Shown here piece by piece: positions 8,773 through 18,541 of a stretch of DNA of 40,405 nt (within the stretch, counting starts at the first letter, position 1; each line of letters opens with the position of its first letter). The translations under genes were made by a program, and so were the position numbers. This stretch comes from an uncultured Verrucomicrobiota bacterium (GTDB lineage Bacteria; Verrucomicrobiota; Verrucomicrobiia; Opitutales; Seribacteraceae), in contig CACFTI010000003.1 of the NCBI GenBank assembly GCA_902569115.1, positions 1-40,405 on the forward strand, written 5' to 3'. Below the pieces are notes generated by a model. The model had not been told where the DNA came from, made no database searches, and worked only from the letters and a program-made list of their open reading frames with translations.

Positions 8773-9711
8773 ATGAAACTTAGATACTTTTCCCTTTTTT
8801 CTCTTACTCTTTATCTGGCGATCGGATGCCTGGCCAAAGACCGTTTAGTCCTGGTAAGTGCATCATACGGAAAAAATATCCTCGCGATTACTGATGCCAA
8901 GGGTGATGTGCTTTGGTCTTACAAAACGGCAGGAAGAGAGAAAGGGCATGCGGGGCACCACGATGTTCACATGCTGGGAAATGGAAATATTCTTTTCCAT
9001 GAGACCTGGCAGGATGTGAAGGAGATCAATTTAAAGAAAAAAATTGTCTGGAAGTATGACTGTGCCACGGCCAATGGAAATCGAGGAAGGGGCGTGAATG
9101 TCCATGCATTTTCAAGACTAGCGAATGGGAATACCCAGATTGTGGAAAGTGGCGTTGGTCGAGTGATTGATGTTGATGGTTCGGGCAAGTTAATCCGTTC
9201 CTTTGCCTTAAAGCCAGGAGGCACCGCCAGTACCCGATGGGCAAGAGCGACTCCACAGGGAACTCTGCTGGTTTGCTCCGAGCAACCGGGCGTGGTCACG
9301 GAATATGATAAAAATGGAAAGGTGGTCTGGGACTATTTAATCAAGACGCGGGTGTACGGGGCGATCCGTTTGAAAAATGGAAATACTTTGATCGCGTCAG
9401 GTAGTGGGAACAGCGTGGTGGAGGTGACTCCCGATAAAAAAGTGGTTTGGGAAATCAAGGGCAAGGTCCCGGGTACGGATATCGAATTAAAATGGATGAC
9501 TTGTCTTCAGGAAACTGAAAGTGGAAATTTTATCGTGGGGAATTGCCATGCGGGACCTGACAATCCGCAAATTTTTGAAATTACCAAGGATAAGAAAGTC
9601 GTCTGGGAATTCAACGAATTTGATCTGGTTGGCAACGGCCTTGCCTGCTGGCAGGTTCTCGACGGTAAAGATGCAGGTAAGTTGCGGAAGAAATTATCCG
9701 CACTAAAGTAA
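8773..9711 (+). CDS. Exported PQQ-like beta-propeller repeat protein
   Basis: A 312-residue protein made of repeated four-stranded blades with recurring signatures such as GDVLWSYK, KKIVWKYD, GKVVWDYL, KKVVWEIK and KKVVWEFN, alternating with NGNTLIASG-type turns. These are typical of PQQ-like/WD40-like propellers; true PQQ-binding residues cannot be judged by eye. The N terminus is a signal peptide, and LAIGC at residues 15-19 is an acceptable lipobox, so it may be a lipoprotein. It is divergent from the cupredoxin gene (136 bases between starts), suggesting a shared regulatory region and possibly a related periplasmic role. It converges on acnB. Confidence 0.82.
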   Translation: MKLRYFSLFSLTLYLAIGCLAKDRLVLVSASYGKNILAITDAKGDVLWSYKTAGREKGHAGHHDVHMLGNGNILFHETWQDVKEINLKKKIVWKYDCATANGNRGRGVNVHAFSRLANGNTQIVESGVGRVIDVDGSGKLIRSFALKPGGTASTRWARATPQGTLLVCSEQPGVVTEYDKNGKVVWDYLIKTRVYGAIRLKNGNTLIASGSGNSVVEVTPDKKVVWEIKGKVPGTDIELKWMTCLQETESGNFIVGNCHAGPDNPQIFEITKDKKVVWEFNEFDLVGNGLACWQVLDGKDAGKLRKKLSALK

Positions 9712-9734
9712 GTTTTTAAGACTTGTTAGAATCT

Positions 9735-12501
9735 TCAGTTACTCATCGCTTCGAGCGGTGGAGCAAACTTGGTGAGGTTGATCCCTTCGACGGCGGTCTC
9801 ATATTCTTCCATCGTGGGGATACGTCCGAGAATGGCGGATAGTACCACCACAGGGGTGGAGGCCAAAAGCGATTCACCTTTCTTACGATCCGAATCCTCA
9901 ACAACGCGACCCTGAAAAAGGCGGGTGGAGGTGGACATAACCGTATCTCCGCGTTCCGCTTTTTCCTGATTTCCCATGCAGAGGTTACATCCGGGGCGTT
10001 CGAGATACATCATGTTTTCGTACTCGGTGCGGGCGGAGTTTTTGGGTGCATCGTCGTTGAATACGAAGCCTGAATATTTCTCAAGCATGTTCCAGTCGCC
10101 TTCCTCCTTTAACTCATCGATAATATTGTAGGTGGGGGCTGTGACCACGAGGGGTGCCTGGAACTCCACCTTGCCGTTGTCTTTTTCCAAATTGCGGAGC
10201 ATATGGGAAACAATTTTGAGGTCACCCTTGTGCACCATACAGGATCCGACGAAACCAAGATCTACTTCTTTGGTTCCCTGATAAAAGGATACCGGGCGGA
10301 TGGTGTCGTGCGTGTATCGCTTGGAAACATCGTCATTATTGACATCCGGGTCGGCAATCATGGGTTCATTGATTTGATCGAGATCGACCACGAATTCTTC
10401 AAAATATTTGGCATTGGCATCCGGAGTGAGGGCGGGTTTCTCACCGGAGCGGATTTCAGATATGCGCTGGTTGGCACGATCGATCAATCCCTGGAGCACC
10501 TGTTTTTTGTTGTCCATGCCTTTGTCGATCATGACCTGAATCCGGCTCTTAGCGATTTCAAGGGATTCAATCAAGGTGTCATCCTGTGAAATACAGATGG
10601 AAGCCTTGGCCTTCATCTCGGCCGTCCAGTCGGTGAAGGTAAAAGCCTGGTCAGCGGGTAGGGTACCGATATGAACTTCGATGATTCTGCCCTGAAATAC
10701 ATTCTCCCCAAATTTCTTGAGCATCTGTGCCTGGGTCGCATGGACCACATCACGGAAATCCATGTGATCTTTTAGGGTTCCCTGAAAAGTAACTTTGACG
10801 GATTCAGGGATCGGCATGGTAGCCTCACCGGTGGCAAGGGCGAGGGCGACGGTTCCGGAGTCAGCACCGAAGGCTACACCCTTGGACATACGGGTGTGAG
10901 AATCTCCCCCAATGATAATCGACCAGTCGTCGACGGTAAGATCGTTCAGTACCTTATGGATAACATCGGTCATCGCATGATATTTGCCATCGGGATCGCG
11001 TCCGGTGATCAGTCCGAAGTTTTGCATGAAGCTCATCAACTTGGGAATATTTACCTGTGCTTTCTTATCCCAAACCGAAGCGGTGTGACAGCCTGACTGG
11101 TAGGCACCGTCCACGGTTGGGGAAATGATGGTGGCCGCCATGGCTTCCAATTCCTGGGAAGTCATCAGACCGGTGGTGTCCTGGGATCCCACAATATTTA
11201 CTTTCACCCGTACATCCGATCCGGCGTGCAGAACCGTGCCTTCCTTAACGCCGACCATGTTTTTATTAAAGATTTTTTCAACTGCAGTAAGTCCCTGACC
11301 ATCCTTGGAGATCTCGCGTGCCGGTGCAAAGACGGGAGGGATATCAATTCCCAAAACAGAGGATGCGAAACTCTGAAGTTTCTTACCAAATACAATCGCA
11401 TAGGATCCACCCGCACGAATGAACTCAACCTTCTGGGGAGTGAGGGCAGGGGAGATATCCATTAGCTCGGTTTCACCCTCGTACAATTTCTTGGTTTTTG
11501 TATTGATGGTAAGCACCTTGCCGGTTTCCACGGAGTAGGTTTGTTCGAGCACGGGGTCACCGTTTTCATCGAGGACGGTATTTCCTTCTGCATCCACTTT
11601 TTTAACCCAGTTATTGAGGTCGATTCCGATACCCCCGGTAACACTGACAGTGGTAAGAAAGATAGGAGAAACTCCATTGGTTCCGGCAACGATGGGGGCA
11701 AAATTTACGAACGGAACATATTTGCTGGCCTGTTTGCCGGTCCAGAGGGCAACATTGTTTACTCCGGACATTCTGGACGAACCGACGCCCATGGTTCCCT
11801 TTTCAGCAATTAACATGACCCGCTTGTCCGGGTGCTGGTTTTTCAGTGCGGTGATTTCCGCCTGGGCCGATTCGGAAATCAGGCATTTCCCATGCAATTC
11901 ACGGTCGGAACGAGAGTGTGCCTGATTACCCGGTGAGAGCAAGTCGGTGGAAATATCCCCCTCGGCGGCAATGTAGGTGACCACCTCGATGGTCTCGTCA
12001 ACTTCGGGAAGTTGGGTGAAAAATTCAGCCTGAGCGTAGCTTTCCAAAATTTCTTTGGCCAAGGCATTACCTTCCTTGAAGGCTTCTTCCAAACGATCGG
12101 TATCTGCTTCGTACAAAAAATACCTGAGTTTTAAGAACTTCAGCCGCTTGCTGGGCAATTCCCAGATCTTCGCCTAAAGCCAAATCTAAGAGCATTTCCA
12201 CAGAAGGACCGCCCTTCATGTGAGAGAGTAATTCAAAAGCAAAGGTAGGGCTAATTTCCTCGACTACGGATTGGCCGAGAATGATTTCTTTAAGAAAGCC
12301 TGCTTTTTCTCCTGCTGCGGGGGTTGTGCCTGGCAGGGTGTTGAAGATAAAAAAGTCAATCGATGCATTGCGGTGTTCGTTTGATGTGTCCTTGATCTGC
12401 GTGATGATTTCAGCAAGCAAATCAGCCCGGTCAATAGGCTTGGGGCTTAATCCCTGGGATTCACGTTCTTCGATTTCTTTTAAATATTCTGGGTAGTTCA
12501 T
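9735..12501 (-). CDS. acnB: Aconitate hydratase B, frameshifted in this sequence
   Basis: Aconitase B interconverts citrate and isocitrate in the TCA cycle with a 4Fe-4S cluster. Two minus-strand frames (12501-12067 and 12158-9735) join into a 921-residue protein if one T is removed from the T6 run (A6 on the + strand, 12115-12120), giving Q-V-F-L-Y-E-A-D across the junction. The N-terminal HEAT-like domain has KPID, KAGFL and the LGIAQQAAEVL helix aligned with the E. coli protein from memory. Cluster ligands are seen in VGSCM and PGCNLCMGNQ. It is somewhat longer than the ~865 residues of E. coli AcnB. Loss of this gene would interrupt the TCA cycle unless another aconitase exists, so a sequence error is the first suspicion. 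sucCD lie in the same window. Confidence 0.92.
12115..12120. other. Frameshift site in acnB: A6/T6 homopolymer
   Basis: Six T in the gene cover codons 128-129. As written the upstream frame runs on only 16 codons past the run. Five T would read through in frame with the remaining ~790 residues. Confidence 0.85.
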
Positions 12502-12513
12502 AATGAACCTGAA

Positions 12514-12541
12514 AATCTAGATTGAAGCCTGATTCTTTCAA
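12514..12541 (-). promoter_or_regulatory. Possible sigma70-type promoter of acnB
   Basis: Reading the minus strand, TTGAAA (12541-12536) and TAGATT (12519-12514) are separated by 16 bases. The predicted transcription start would lie only about 6 bases before the acnB ATG, giving a near-leaderless mRNA, which weakens the call; AGG sits 7 bases before the ATG. Confidence 0.35.
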
Positions 12542-12662
12542 GCAGAATATGTGTGGGAATCAAGAACTGTTGTTTTTTATCCTTATTTTTGGGATTCAGC
12601 TTTCAATTTACAAAATAAAGATAACCTTGGGGTTTCTCCACTTGCCCATAACATAGATAATC

Positions 12663-13343
12663 TTGAAATTTACAGAAAATTCTTCCGTTTCCCTTCAACT
12701 TTCGGGCGTGCACAAATCATTTGGTCGTGTGGATGTGCTTCGTGGAATTGATCTCACGATTGGAGAGGGTGAGCGGGTGGCTCTGATGGGGCCGAGTGGA
12801 AGTGGCAAATCGACTTTGTTAAATTGTATTTGTGGGATTGAAGGAGTGGATCGGGGAAAGGTTGTCGTAGGCGAGCAGGACCTGAGTAATTTAGACCCCC
12901 GTGATCTTGAAAAAGTCCGAAGAGAGCAGGTCGGTTATGTTTTTCAATCTTTTCACCTGCTTCCCACGCTCAGTGCATTCGAAAATGTTGAATTTTCTGC
13001 CCAGTTGGCCGGGATGGGCAAGACGGAGAGATCCTCCCGGGTTCAGGAACTTATGGAGCGGGTGGGGATGAGTCACCGCTTGGATCATTTCCCTGATACT
13101 TTAAGCGGGGGAGAACGACAGCGGGTGGCAATCGCACGGGCATTGATCCATCAGCCCAATTTGGTCCTGGCCGATGAGCCCACCGGAAGTTTGGATACCG
13201 AAACCGGTGCCCAAGTATTGGATTTATTAAAGAGTCTTTCCGATGAGTACAAGGTGTCGATTCTTTTGGTGACGCACGACCGGGAATCGACCCGTATTTG
13301 TGACCGGGTGATTACGATGCAAGACGGCTTACTTGTTTCCTAA
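12663..13343 (+). CDS. ABC transporter ATP-binding protein, LolD/YbbA/AttE type
   Basis: The ATPase of an FtsX-type (MacB/LolCDE superfamily) ABC system. Walker A GPSGSGKS is at residues 43-50, followed by the Q loop (GYVFQSFHLLP), the LSGGERQR signature, Walker B (LVLADEPTGSLD) and the H loop (LLVTHD). Length (226 aa) matches LolD and YbbA. The only start that keeps the full first strand is a TTG at 12663 with no good Shine-Dalgarno sequence, so the exact N terminus is uncertain. The permease begins 2-5 bases downstream and the AttH-like gene follows, so the three form one operon. Such ATPases power extraction or release of lipids or lipoproteins from the inner membrane. Confidence 0.92.
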   Translation: MKFTENSSVSLQLSGVHKSFGRVDVLRGIDLTIGEGERVALMGPSGSGKSTLLNCICGIEGVDRGKVVVGEQDLSNLDPRDLEKVRREQVGYVFQSFHLLPTLSAFENVEFSAQLAGMGKTERSSRVQELMERVGMSHRLDHFPDTLSGGERQRVAIARALIHQPNLVLADEPTGSLDTETGAQVLDLLKSLSDEYKVSILLVTHDRESTRICDRVITMQDGLLVS

Positions 13344-13345
13344 GT

Positions 13346-15937
13346 TTGGTGAAACCTTTGCCGTCCCGATTACAGATTGCTTGGTTCCTATTAACCAAAA
13401 CCACCTTCAGGCATTGGCGGAAAAGGGCGGGTCATTACGCATTGCTTATCGGAATTGTCGCCGTGGGTGTCGGGGCGTTCAATGGCATCCGGCAGGCCAG
13501 TCGGGCAGCCTCCGCTAATTTTGGTCTCTTTAATCAGGCAATTTCGGGACAGAGTGACTTTCTGATTGAGTCGCCCAATCAAAGATTACAGCAGAACGAT
13601 TTGAATCGGGTGCGTGAAATTGCGGGTGACCCTGACTGGCATCTTGTGCCGGTGATTGAAGGTTCGGTGACCGCGGTTCGAAATAATGGCGAAGCGAACA
13701 AACAGCTGAAATTAATTGGTCTTGATTTATTGTCTTTGGGGAACCTGCCCAAAGTATCCCGGGAAAGCATTCAATTTTCAGAGGATGATAATGAGTGGTA
13801 CGATTGGTTGGGGACTGAGAATGAAGTCTGGGTTAGTCGAAAGTTAGCCAATGATTTAAGCTTGTCAGAGGGGGACACGATCCCATTTCTGGCCAGTGGT
13901 CGAAAGGGGAAAATGAAAGTCAGGATGATCCTCGGGAATGAAGAAAATAACCTGCCTGATGATCTCGTGCTTGCGGATATACCCACTGTACAAAATCTTC
14001 TTCGCAGACCCGGGGAATTAAATCGTGTAGAGGTTGTGATTAACCAGACCAATAAACGGGAGGATAAAAGCTATCTTTCCGAAATCGAGAGTAGAATCCA
14101 GCTAGATTTACCAGAACATCTATCGCTTTCTCCAACCGAAAACAGGGCGGCTGACCGGGCGGCAATGACCGCGGCTTTCCGGCTCAATTTGACAATACTT
14201 TCGCTGATTGCGATTTTGGTGGGGGCCTATCTTATTCTGCAGGCTCTTGATGCTGCGGTGGTGAGAAGACGCGGCGAAATTGCCACCTTGCGATCAATGG
14301 GAGTGGATGGCGGGATTTTATTTTGGACCTATTTGTTGGAGGCTTTTTTTCTTGGAGTAATCGGTTCGGTTTTGGGGGTGGGGGTTGGTCACATCCTTGC
14401 ACTCAGTGCCGTGGGCATGCTGGCCGACACAGTCAATGCTTTGTATTTTGCCACATCCGTGGAAGCCCTAGCGATGAACGGGATGGATTTGTCCATTGGT
14501 TTAGGTTTGGGGATAATCTTTAGCCTCTTGGCGGGTTGGTTGCCGGCAAGGGATGCCACACTGACACCACCGGCTCAGATTCTCGCGAAAGGAGATTGGT
14601 CTCCCGGTTTTTCCTGGTTGCGCAAACCGAATGCGGGGCTTGGTTTGCTAATCCTGGGTGGACTTGCTTTGCTCTTCCCTCCCTACGAAATGACCGGAGG
14701 TTCGAAGATGCCTGCCGGTGGTTTTGTGGCGGCCGGGTGTTGGGTGCTGGGCTCGGCTTTATTGTCCGGGCATTTATTAGTTTTTCTTGCCAAATGGTTT
14801 CGTCCGTTCGCCACCGGCCCCGTTTCCCGGCTTGCCTGTAGTCGCTTGCTCGATGGATCCAGTCGTCACCGTTTGGCGGTGGCAGGACTAGTGGTAGCGG
14901 TTAGTATGGTTACGGGGATGTTTCAAATGATCGGAAGTTTTCGGGATACGATTGAGGAATGGTTTGATGTCCGTTTCCAGGCTGATCTTTATGTATCTGA
15001 GAGCGGGGTAACGGGGGCGGGAAGTTTGAACGGAATTGACCCCGTGGTGATGAAAGAACTGCTGGAAGATCCCAATATCGAGTATGCAGATGTTATGAGG
15101 ATTTGCTATGCCAAGCCTGCAAAGGGGATTACGGTGCTTGCGGGGGTCGACCTGGAGCATTGGAGTGAGAAAGCCCGGCAGATTTGGTTAAAGAAACCGG
15201 GCGAGCTTCAAGTGATTGATGGTGCGGAAGCTGCCTTGGTGAGTGAAACTTTTGCCAGAAGATTCGAGGTTCTTAATGGGGGGGGTGTCGAGTTAGATAC
15301 TCCGGCAGGAAAAAAGAAAATTTCCCCGTTTGGTATATTTTGTGACTACGGAAATGAGTTTGGAATGGCTGCAGTCGATCAAGACAAATGGGTGGAATGG
15401 GTGGGCACGGACCGGCCAATTAATGCGAGCCTTTATCTCACTGATTCCGACCAGGTGAAGGAAACCAGGGATCGATTGAGACTGGCGTATCCAGGCTTGG
15501 ATGTACGGGATGAGAAAGAACTTAGAGATGTGGCTATTGGAATATTTGAACAGACTTTTCAGGCAACCCATGCGTTGAGTATTATTGGACTGGTCGTTGC
15601 TTTTGCTGGTTTGCTGCTGGGTTTACTATCGATTTTTGATGAATCCACCCAGACCTGGCAGACCTTGAAACATCTCGGCTTTTCCACTTCCCGTTTTATC
15701 CTGTCCGCAGGCTTGGAGGGCGGTGGAATCGGCCTGGCGGCTTGGGTGAGCGGAGTCATGGCCGGACTGGCGATGGGGTGGTTGTTGATTTTTGTGATTA
15801 ATGTGCAGTCGTTCGGATGGACCCTGCTTTGGACTATTCCTGTCGGGGAAATCCTGCTTTTTGGATTTCTGCTGGTTTTGATTGGGTTTGCATCGGGAGT
15901 GTGTTCGGCGACTTTTTGGAGAATGAGAAGAAGATGA
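13346..15937 (+). CDS. FtsX-family ABC transporter permease (YbbP/AttFG-like)
   Basis: An 863-residue inner-membrane permease with two FtsX-like cores. One span is near residue 35, a large extracytoplasmic domain follows (about 60-270), then the first core (LTILSLIAILVGAYLILQAL; RRRGEIATLRSMGVDG coupling region), central hydrophobic segments (about 430-480 and 510-530), a second periplasmic domain (about 535-730), and the C-terminal core (SIIGLVVAFAGLLLGLLSIF; QTWQTLKHLGFSTSR). The RGEIATLRSMG motif is diagnostic of the family. It starts at TTG 13346 or GTG 13349, just after the ATPase stop, and overlaps the next gene by ATGA. A single long permease replaces the separate AttF and AttG subunits of the related att system. 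Confidence 0.9.
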   Translation: MVKPLPSRLQIAWFLLTKTTFRHWRKRAGHYALLIGIVAVGVGAFNGIRQASRAASANFGLFNQAISGQSDFLIESPNQRLQQNDLNRVREIAGDPDWHLVPVIEGSVTAVRNNGEANKQLKLIGLDLLSLGNLPKVSRESIQFSEDDNEWYDWLGTENEVWVSRKLANDLSLSEGDTIPFLASGRKGKMKVRMILGNEENNLPDDLVLADIPTVQNLLRRPGELNRVEVVINQTNKREDKSYLSEIESRIQLDLPEHLSLSPTENRAADRAAMTAAFRLNLTILSLIAILVGAYLILQALDAAVVRRRGEIATLRSMGVDGGILFWTYLLEAFFLGVIGSVLGVGVGHILALSAVGMLADTVNALYFATSVEALAMNGMDLSIGLGLGIIFSLLAGWLPARDATLTPPAQILAKGDWSPGFSWLRKPNAGLGLLILGGLALLFPPYEMTGGSKMPAGGFVAAGCWVLGSALLSGHLLVFLAKWFRPFATGPVSRLACSRLLDGSSRHRLAVAGLVVAVSMVTGMFQMIGSFRDTIEEWFDVRFQADLYVSESGVTGAGSLNGIDPVVMKELLEDPNIEYADVMRICYAKPAKGITVLAGVDLEHWSEKARQIWLKKPGELQVIDGAEAALVSETFARRFEVLNGGGVELDTPAGKKKISPFGIFCDYGNEFGMAAVDQDKWVEWVGTDRPINASLYLTDSDQVKETRDRLRLAYPGLDVRDEKELRDVAIGIFEQTFQATHALSIIGLVVAFAGLLLGLLSIFDESTQTWQTLKHLGFSTSRFILSAGLEGGGIGLAAWVSGVMAGLAMGWLLIFVINVQSFGWTLLWTIPVGEILLFGFLLVLIGFASGVCSATFWRMRRR

Positions 15938-17067
15938 AGATTGTACCCTTACTTTTTACCGTAACCTTGTTGTCAACTCTTCGCGGAGAATGGATTCAGC
16001 CTCCCGGGCATTCTACAAAAGGTTATCTCGTGCCTACGCCTGATTACGAACCGTCGTTCCCGAGGGATCATGGAGCACATCGGGCCTATGGATTGGAGTG
16101 GTGGTACTGGGTGGGGCATTTGGAAGTGGAGGATAGCGGGGAGGAATTTGGGTTTCAGTCCACCGTTTTTCGCTTGGCTGGAGATCCCAGGGAATCCAAT
16201 CAATCGGCAGAGGCACCCTTTGGAAATAAACAGCTCTATCTCGCTCACAGTGCATTGAGTGATCTGAATGAGGGGCGATATTTACATACTGAACGGGTGA
16301 TGCGGGAGGGTTGGCAGGCTCGGGCTGATTCTCAAACTATGTCCTTTCGTGTGGCAGGGATTCAGGCTGAAATACCCAAAGATGGTTTTGGGCATTCATT
16401 GATTACTCAATACCCCAAAGGCGGGAGGCTGGAATTACAGCTAAATCCCGCGAAGCCCATAATCCGTTTTGGAGAGAGGGGGCTTAGTCGAAAGGGGGAT
16501 GATCCTGCATCGGTCAGTTGGTATTGGTCTTACACGCGACTTAAAGCAACCGGCATACTTTTGTATCAAGGGAAAGAATTAAAGGTGAAAGGGGAAGCCT
16601 GGATGGATCATGAAATTTCCTCAAGCCAGTTGGGTGATGGGCTCGCCGGGTGGGATTGGACATGCATGCAACTCTTTGACGGGACCGAGGTCAAAGCTTA
16701 CCGCTTACGCAAGGAAGATGGTGGGAGTGACCGTTGGTCAGCGGTGTATTGGATCGACCATGAGGGCGAAGTTGATGTTGTTTACGCTGATCGTTTTTCG
16801 TGGGTGGAGGAAAAGAAATGGACGAGCCCGAAGACGGGCCTTACTTATCCCACAACCGTGAAAATTGAAGTGGATCATCCGAAGAAAGGAAAACTGACTT
16901 ACCGGATCGAGCCGTTGATCAATAACCAGGAATTTTACGGACTGCAGGAAGATAATGCGTATTGGGAAGGAGCCTGCAGGGTCATTGATAATGAAGGCAG
17001 AATAATTGGTCGAGCCTACTTGGAATTAGCCGGTTATGGCGGAGGACTGGGCGCGAGACTGAACTAA
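15934..17067 (+). CDS. AttH/CrtC-like secreted lipocalin-fold protein
   Basis: A 377-residue member of the family annotated as AttH, carotenoid 1,2-hydratase or predicted secreted hydrolase (COG5621-like), built from two lipocalin-type barrels. The start at 15934 overlaps the permease stop (ATGA) and gives a signal peptide (MKIVPLLF onward, to about residue 19); the longer in-frame ATG at 15817 lies inside the permease gene. Family hallmarks are the N-terminal GLEWWYWVGHL box and the second-domain motifs GEAWMDHE and GWDWTCMQLFDG. Members often sit beside an FtsX-type ABC transporter as here, suggesting it binds or modifies the lipid or hydrophobic cargo. True carotenoid hydratase activity is unlikely, since no carotenoid genes are nearby. 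Confidence 0.88.
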   Translation: MKIVPLLFTVTLLSTLRGEWIQPPGHSTKGYLVPTPDYEPSFPRDHGAHRAYGLEWWYWVGHLEVEDSGEEFGFQSTVFRLAGDPRESNQSAEAPFGNKQLYLAHSALSDLNEGRYLHTERVMREGWQARADSQTMSFRVAGIQAEIPKDGFGHSLITQYPKGGRLELQLNPAKPIIRFGERGLSRKGDDPASVSWYWSYTRLKATGILLYQGKELKVKGEAWMDHEISSSQLGDGLAGWDWTCMQLFDGTEVKAYRLRKEDGGSDRWSAVYWIDHEGEVDVVYADRFSWVEEKKWTSPKTGLTYPTTVKIEVDHPKKGKLTYRIEPLINNQEFYGLQEDNAYWEGACRVIDNEGRIIGRAYLELAGYGGGLGARLN

Positions 17068-17155
17068 AAGATTCTCTGGAGGAAGAAAAACAGATATCGC
17101 TCATTTATAATCCCCCCAACTTTAGTGGATTGATATAATTAAACAGTAACCCTTT

Positions 17156-18541
17156 TTAATCGACCGGAGTCCATGTTTTCTCTCCATACCGGTAAAAAGT
17201 ATCTTCGGATGTTTCATTAAAAAACAGCCAGTTCTCTTTGCTGTTTTCGTAAATATATGGGAAAATTACATGATTACTCCAGCACCAACCAAAATCAGGT
17301 AAGTAAAACCAAAAATCTGAAATATCCAGATTAGATGAGTAAAACCAACCCATGCCTTGATGATAGTACCATGGGCTTAATTCTTCAAAATAAGACCCGA
17401 AATCAGGAAGCTTTTTCCAGCTAAAAGCCACATACTCCGAGTTTTCAAAGCTTGAAATCGTGCCTGAAGGATTTAAGCCGAGTTCAACTTCCCTTCCATC
17501 GGAGAATCCATCAGTGTCTGAATCAGTACTCGATATACTGGTTCCGTATCTTACAATTTCATCATAGTTACACAGACCGTCAGAATCATTGTCATCAAGG
17601 TCCGGTTCAGCCAGAAGATAGTCGAGTTGATAAGTCTTAGGCTCTATTTTCAAAATCGTTTCCTTTGAATTATATCTTATGAAATTATTAAAATTGTTGT
17701 AGAATTGAGATTTGGACATGCCAAAATGCTCGGTGAAGGCTGGAGCAAATCCATTGTTGTAGGCAAGAGAATACCAATCCGGCCACAGAGCTTTACGGAA
17801 GTTTGTAAGATGACATAGATATGTCATTGCAACGGTGGCGAGGTTGTAGTTTTGCATTCCTTCAGGATTAATTCCTTCATGAGTTTCCTGCTCGGTTCCA
17901 AAATTAAAATCAGGATATTGATCGTAGTAGTCTTTGGTTAAAGCCAAGAGGTCGCCAAGGTTTTCCTGTTTGTATGGATAGTTGTTTGGCGTAGATTTAA
18001 CATATAAAGTCTCGATCAAAGCCGCCGCACCTTCCATCACCCAGGTATATGGTTTGGCCGATTCTGGTTGATCGAGTAGTGGGGCGTTTTGATAAATGTG
18101 ATAATATTCATGAGCGAAGACTGCAAGTTGGTGCTCATGACCGTCCATGCTCTCTTTTTCGATGAAAATAACAAATTGAGGGTCTTTGGGGTCATTGGCA
18201 TCAATTCCAACTGAGGATAAATAACTTCCCAATTGGGGTGTGTATCCAAAAATTGAGGCTGCAGTGGATAAAAGGGGTTGGTAAGCCGTACTGGAAGCTC
18301 CAGTTACAAAAATACTGTGGGAGTAACCGCCTCCAAAGAAAGCATGAAAATCAGAGATTACCTGTTCGAGATCAGTCTTTCGGATTTCTTCGACATCACT
18401 GGCAAAATGTTTGGTGATCGAGGGATTTGTAACTATTTGATCCCAACCGATTTCCTTAAGATCATTCCCTTTTTCAGTTGCAACAATTTTTGAAATTAAA
18501 ACTAGGAAAAGTGAGGAAACTATTAATTTATAAAAAATCAT
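17156..18541 (-). CDS. Secreted HEYYH zinc metalloprotease with Ca-binding repeats and Trp-rich C-terminal module
   Basis: A 461-residue exported protein not assignable to a named peptidase family by eye. The signal peptide covers about residues 1-21. The motif HEYYH (144-148) fits HExxH zinc peptidases, and EGAAALIE supplies a downstream Glu170, the gluzincin arrangement. About residues 315-360 hold aspartate-rich repeats of the thrombospondin type 3 kind (DLDDNDSDGL, SDTDGFSDG) that bind calcium. The last ~90 residues repeat LPDFG, GMGWFY and W-rich strands and resemble the C-terminal module of many exported Opitutae proteins, perhaps a surface anchor or sorting tail. Composition is visibly more AT-rich than the genes to its left. 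Confidence 0.75.
   Translation of the reverse strand: MIFYKLIVSSLFLVLISKIVATEKGNDLKEIGWDQIVTNPSITKHFASDVEEIRKTDLEQVISDFHAFFGGGYSHSIFVTGASSTAYQPLLSTAASIFGYTPQLGSYLSSVGIDANDPKDPQFVIFIEKESMDGHEHQLAVFAHEYYHIYQNAPLLDQPESAKPYTWVMEGAAALIETLYVKSTPNNYPYKQENLGDLLALTKDYYDQYPDFNFGTEQETHEGINPEGMQNYNLATVAMTYLCHLTNFRKALWPDWYSLAYNNGFAPAFTEHFGMSKSQFYNNFNNFIRYNSKETILKIEPKTYQLDYLLAEPDLDDNDSDGLCNYDEIVRYGTSISSTDSDTDGFSDGREVELGLNPSGTISSFENSEYVAFSWKKLPDFGSYFEELSPWYYHQGMGWFYSSNLDISDFWFYLPDFGWCWSNHVIFPYIYENSKENWLFFNETSEDTFYRYGEKTWTPVD

Noticed and set aside
12067-12158. Independent start (ATG 12158) for the large acnB part
   Set aside because: The first ~13 residues do not match aconitase B and homology begins exactly at the T6 frameshift, so a separate gene is unlikely.
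12549-12656. 35-codon hydrophobic + ORF in the acnB/ABC gap
   Set aside because: T-rich DNA gives such hydrophobic readings by chance; there is no Shine-Dalgarno sequence and it overlaps the probable acnB promoter region.
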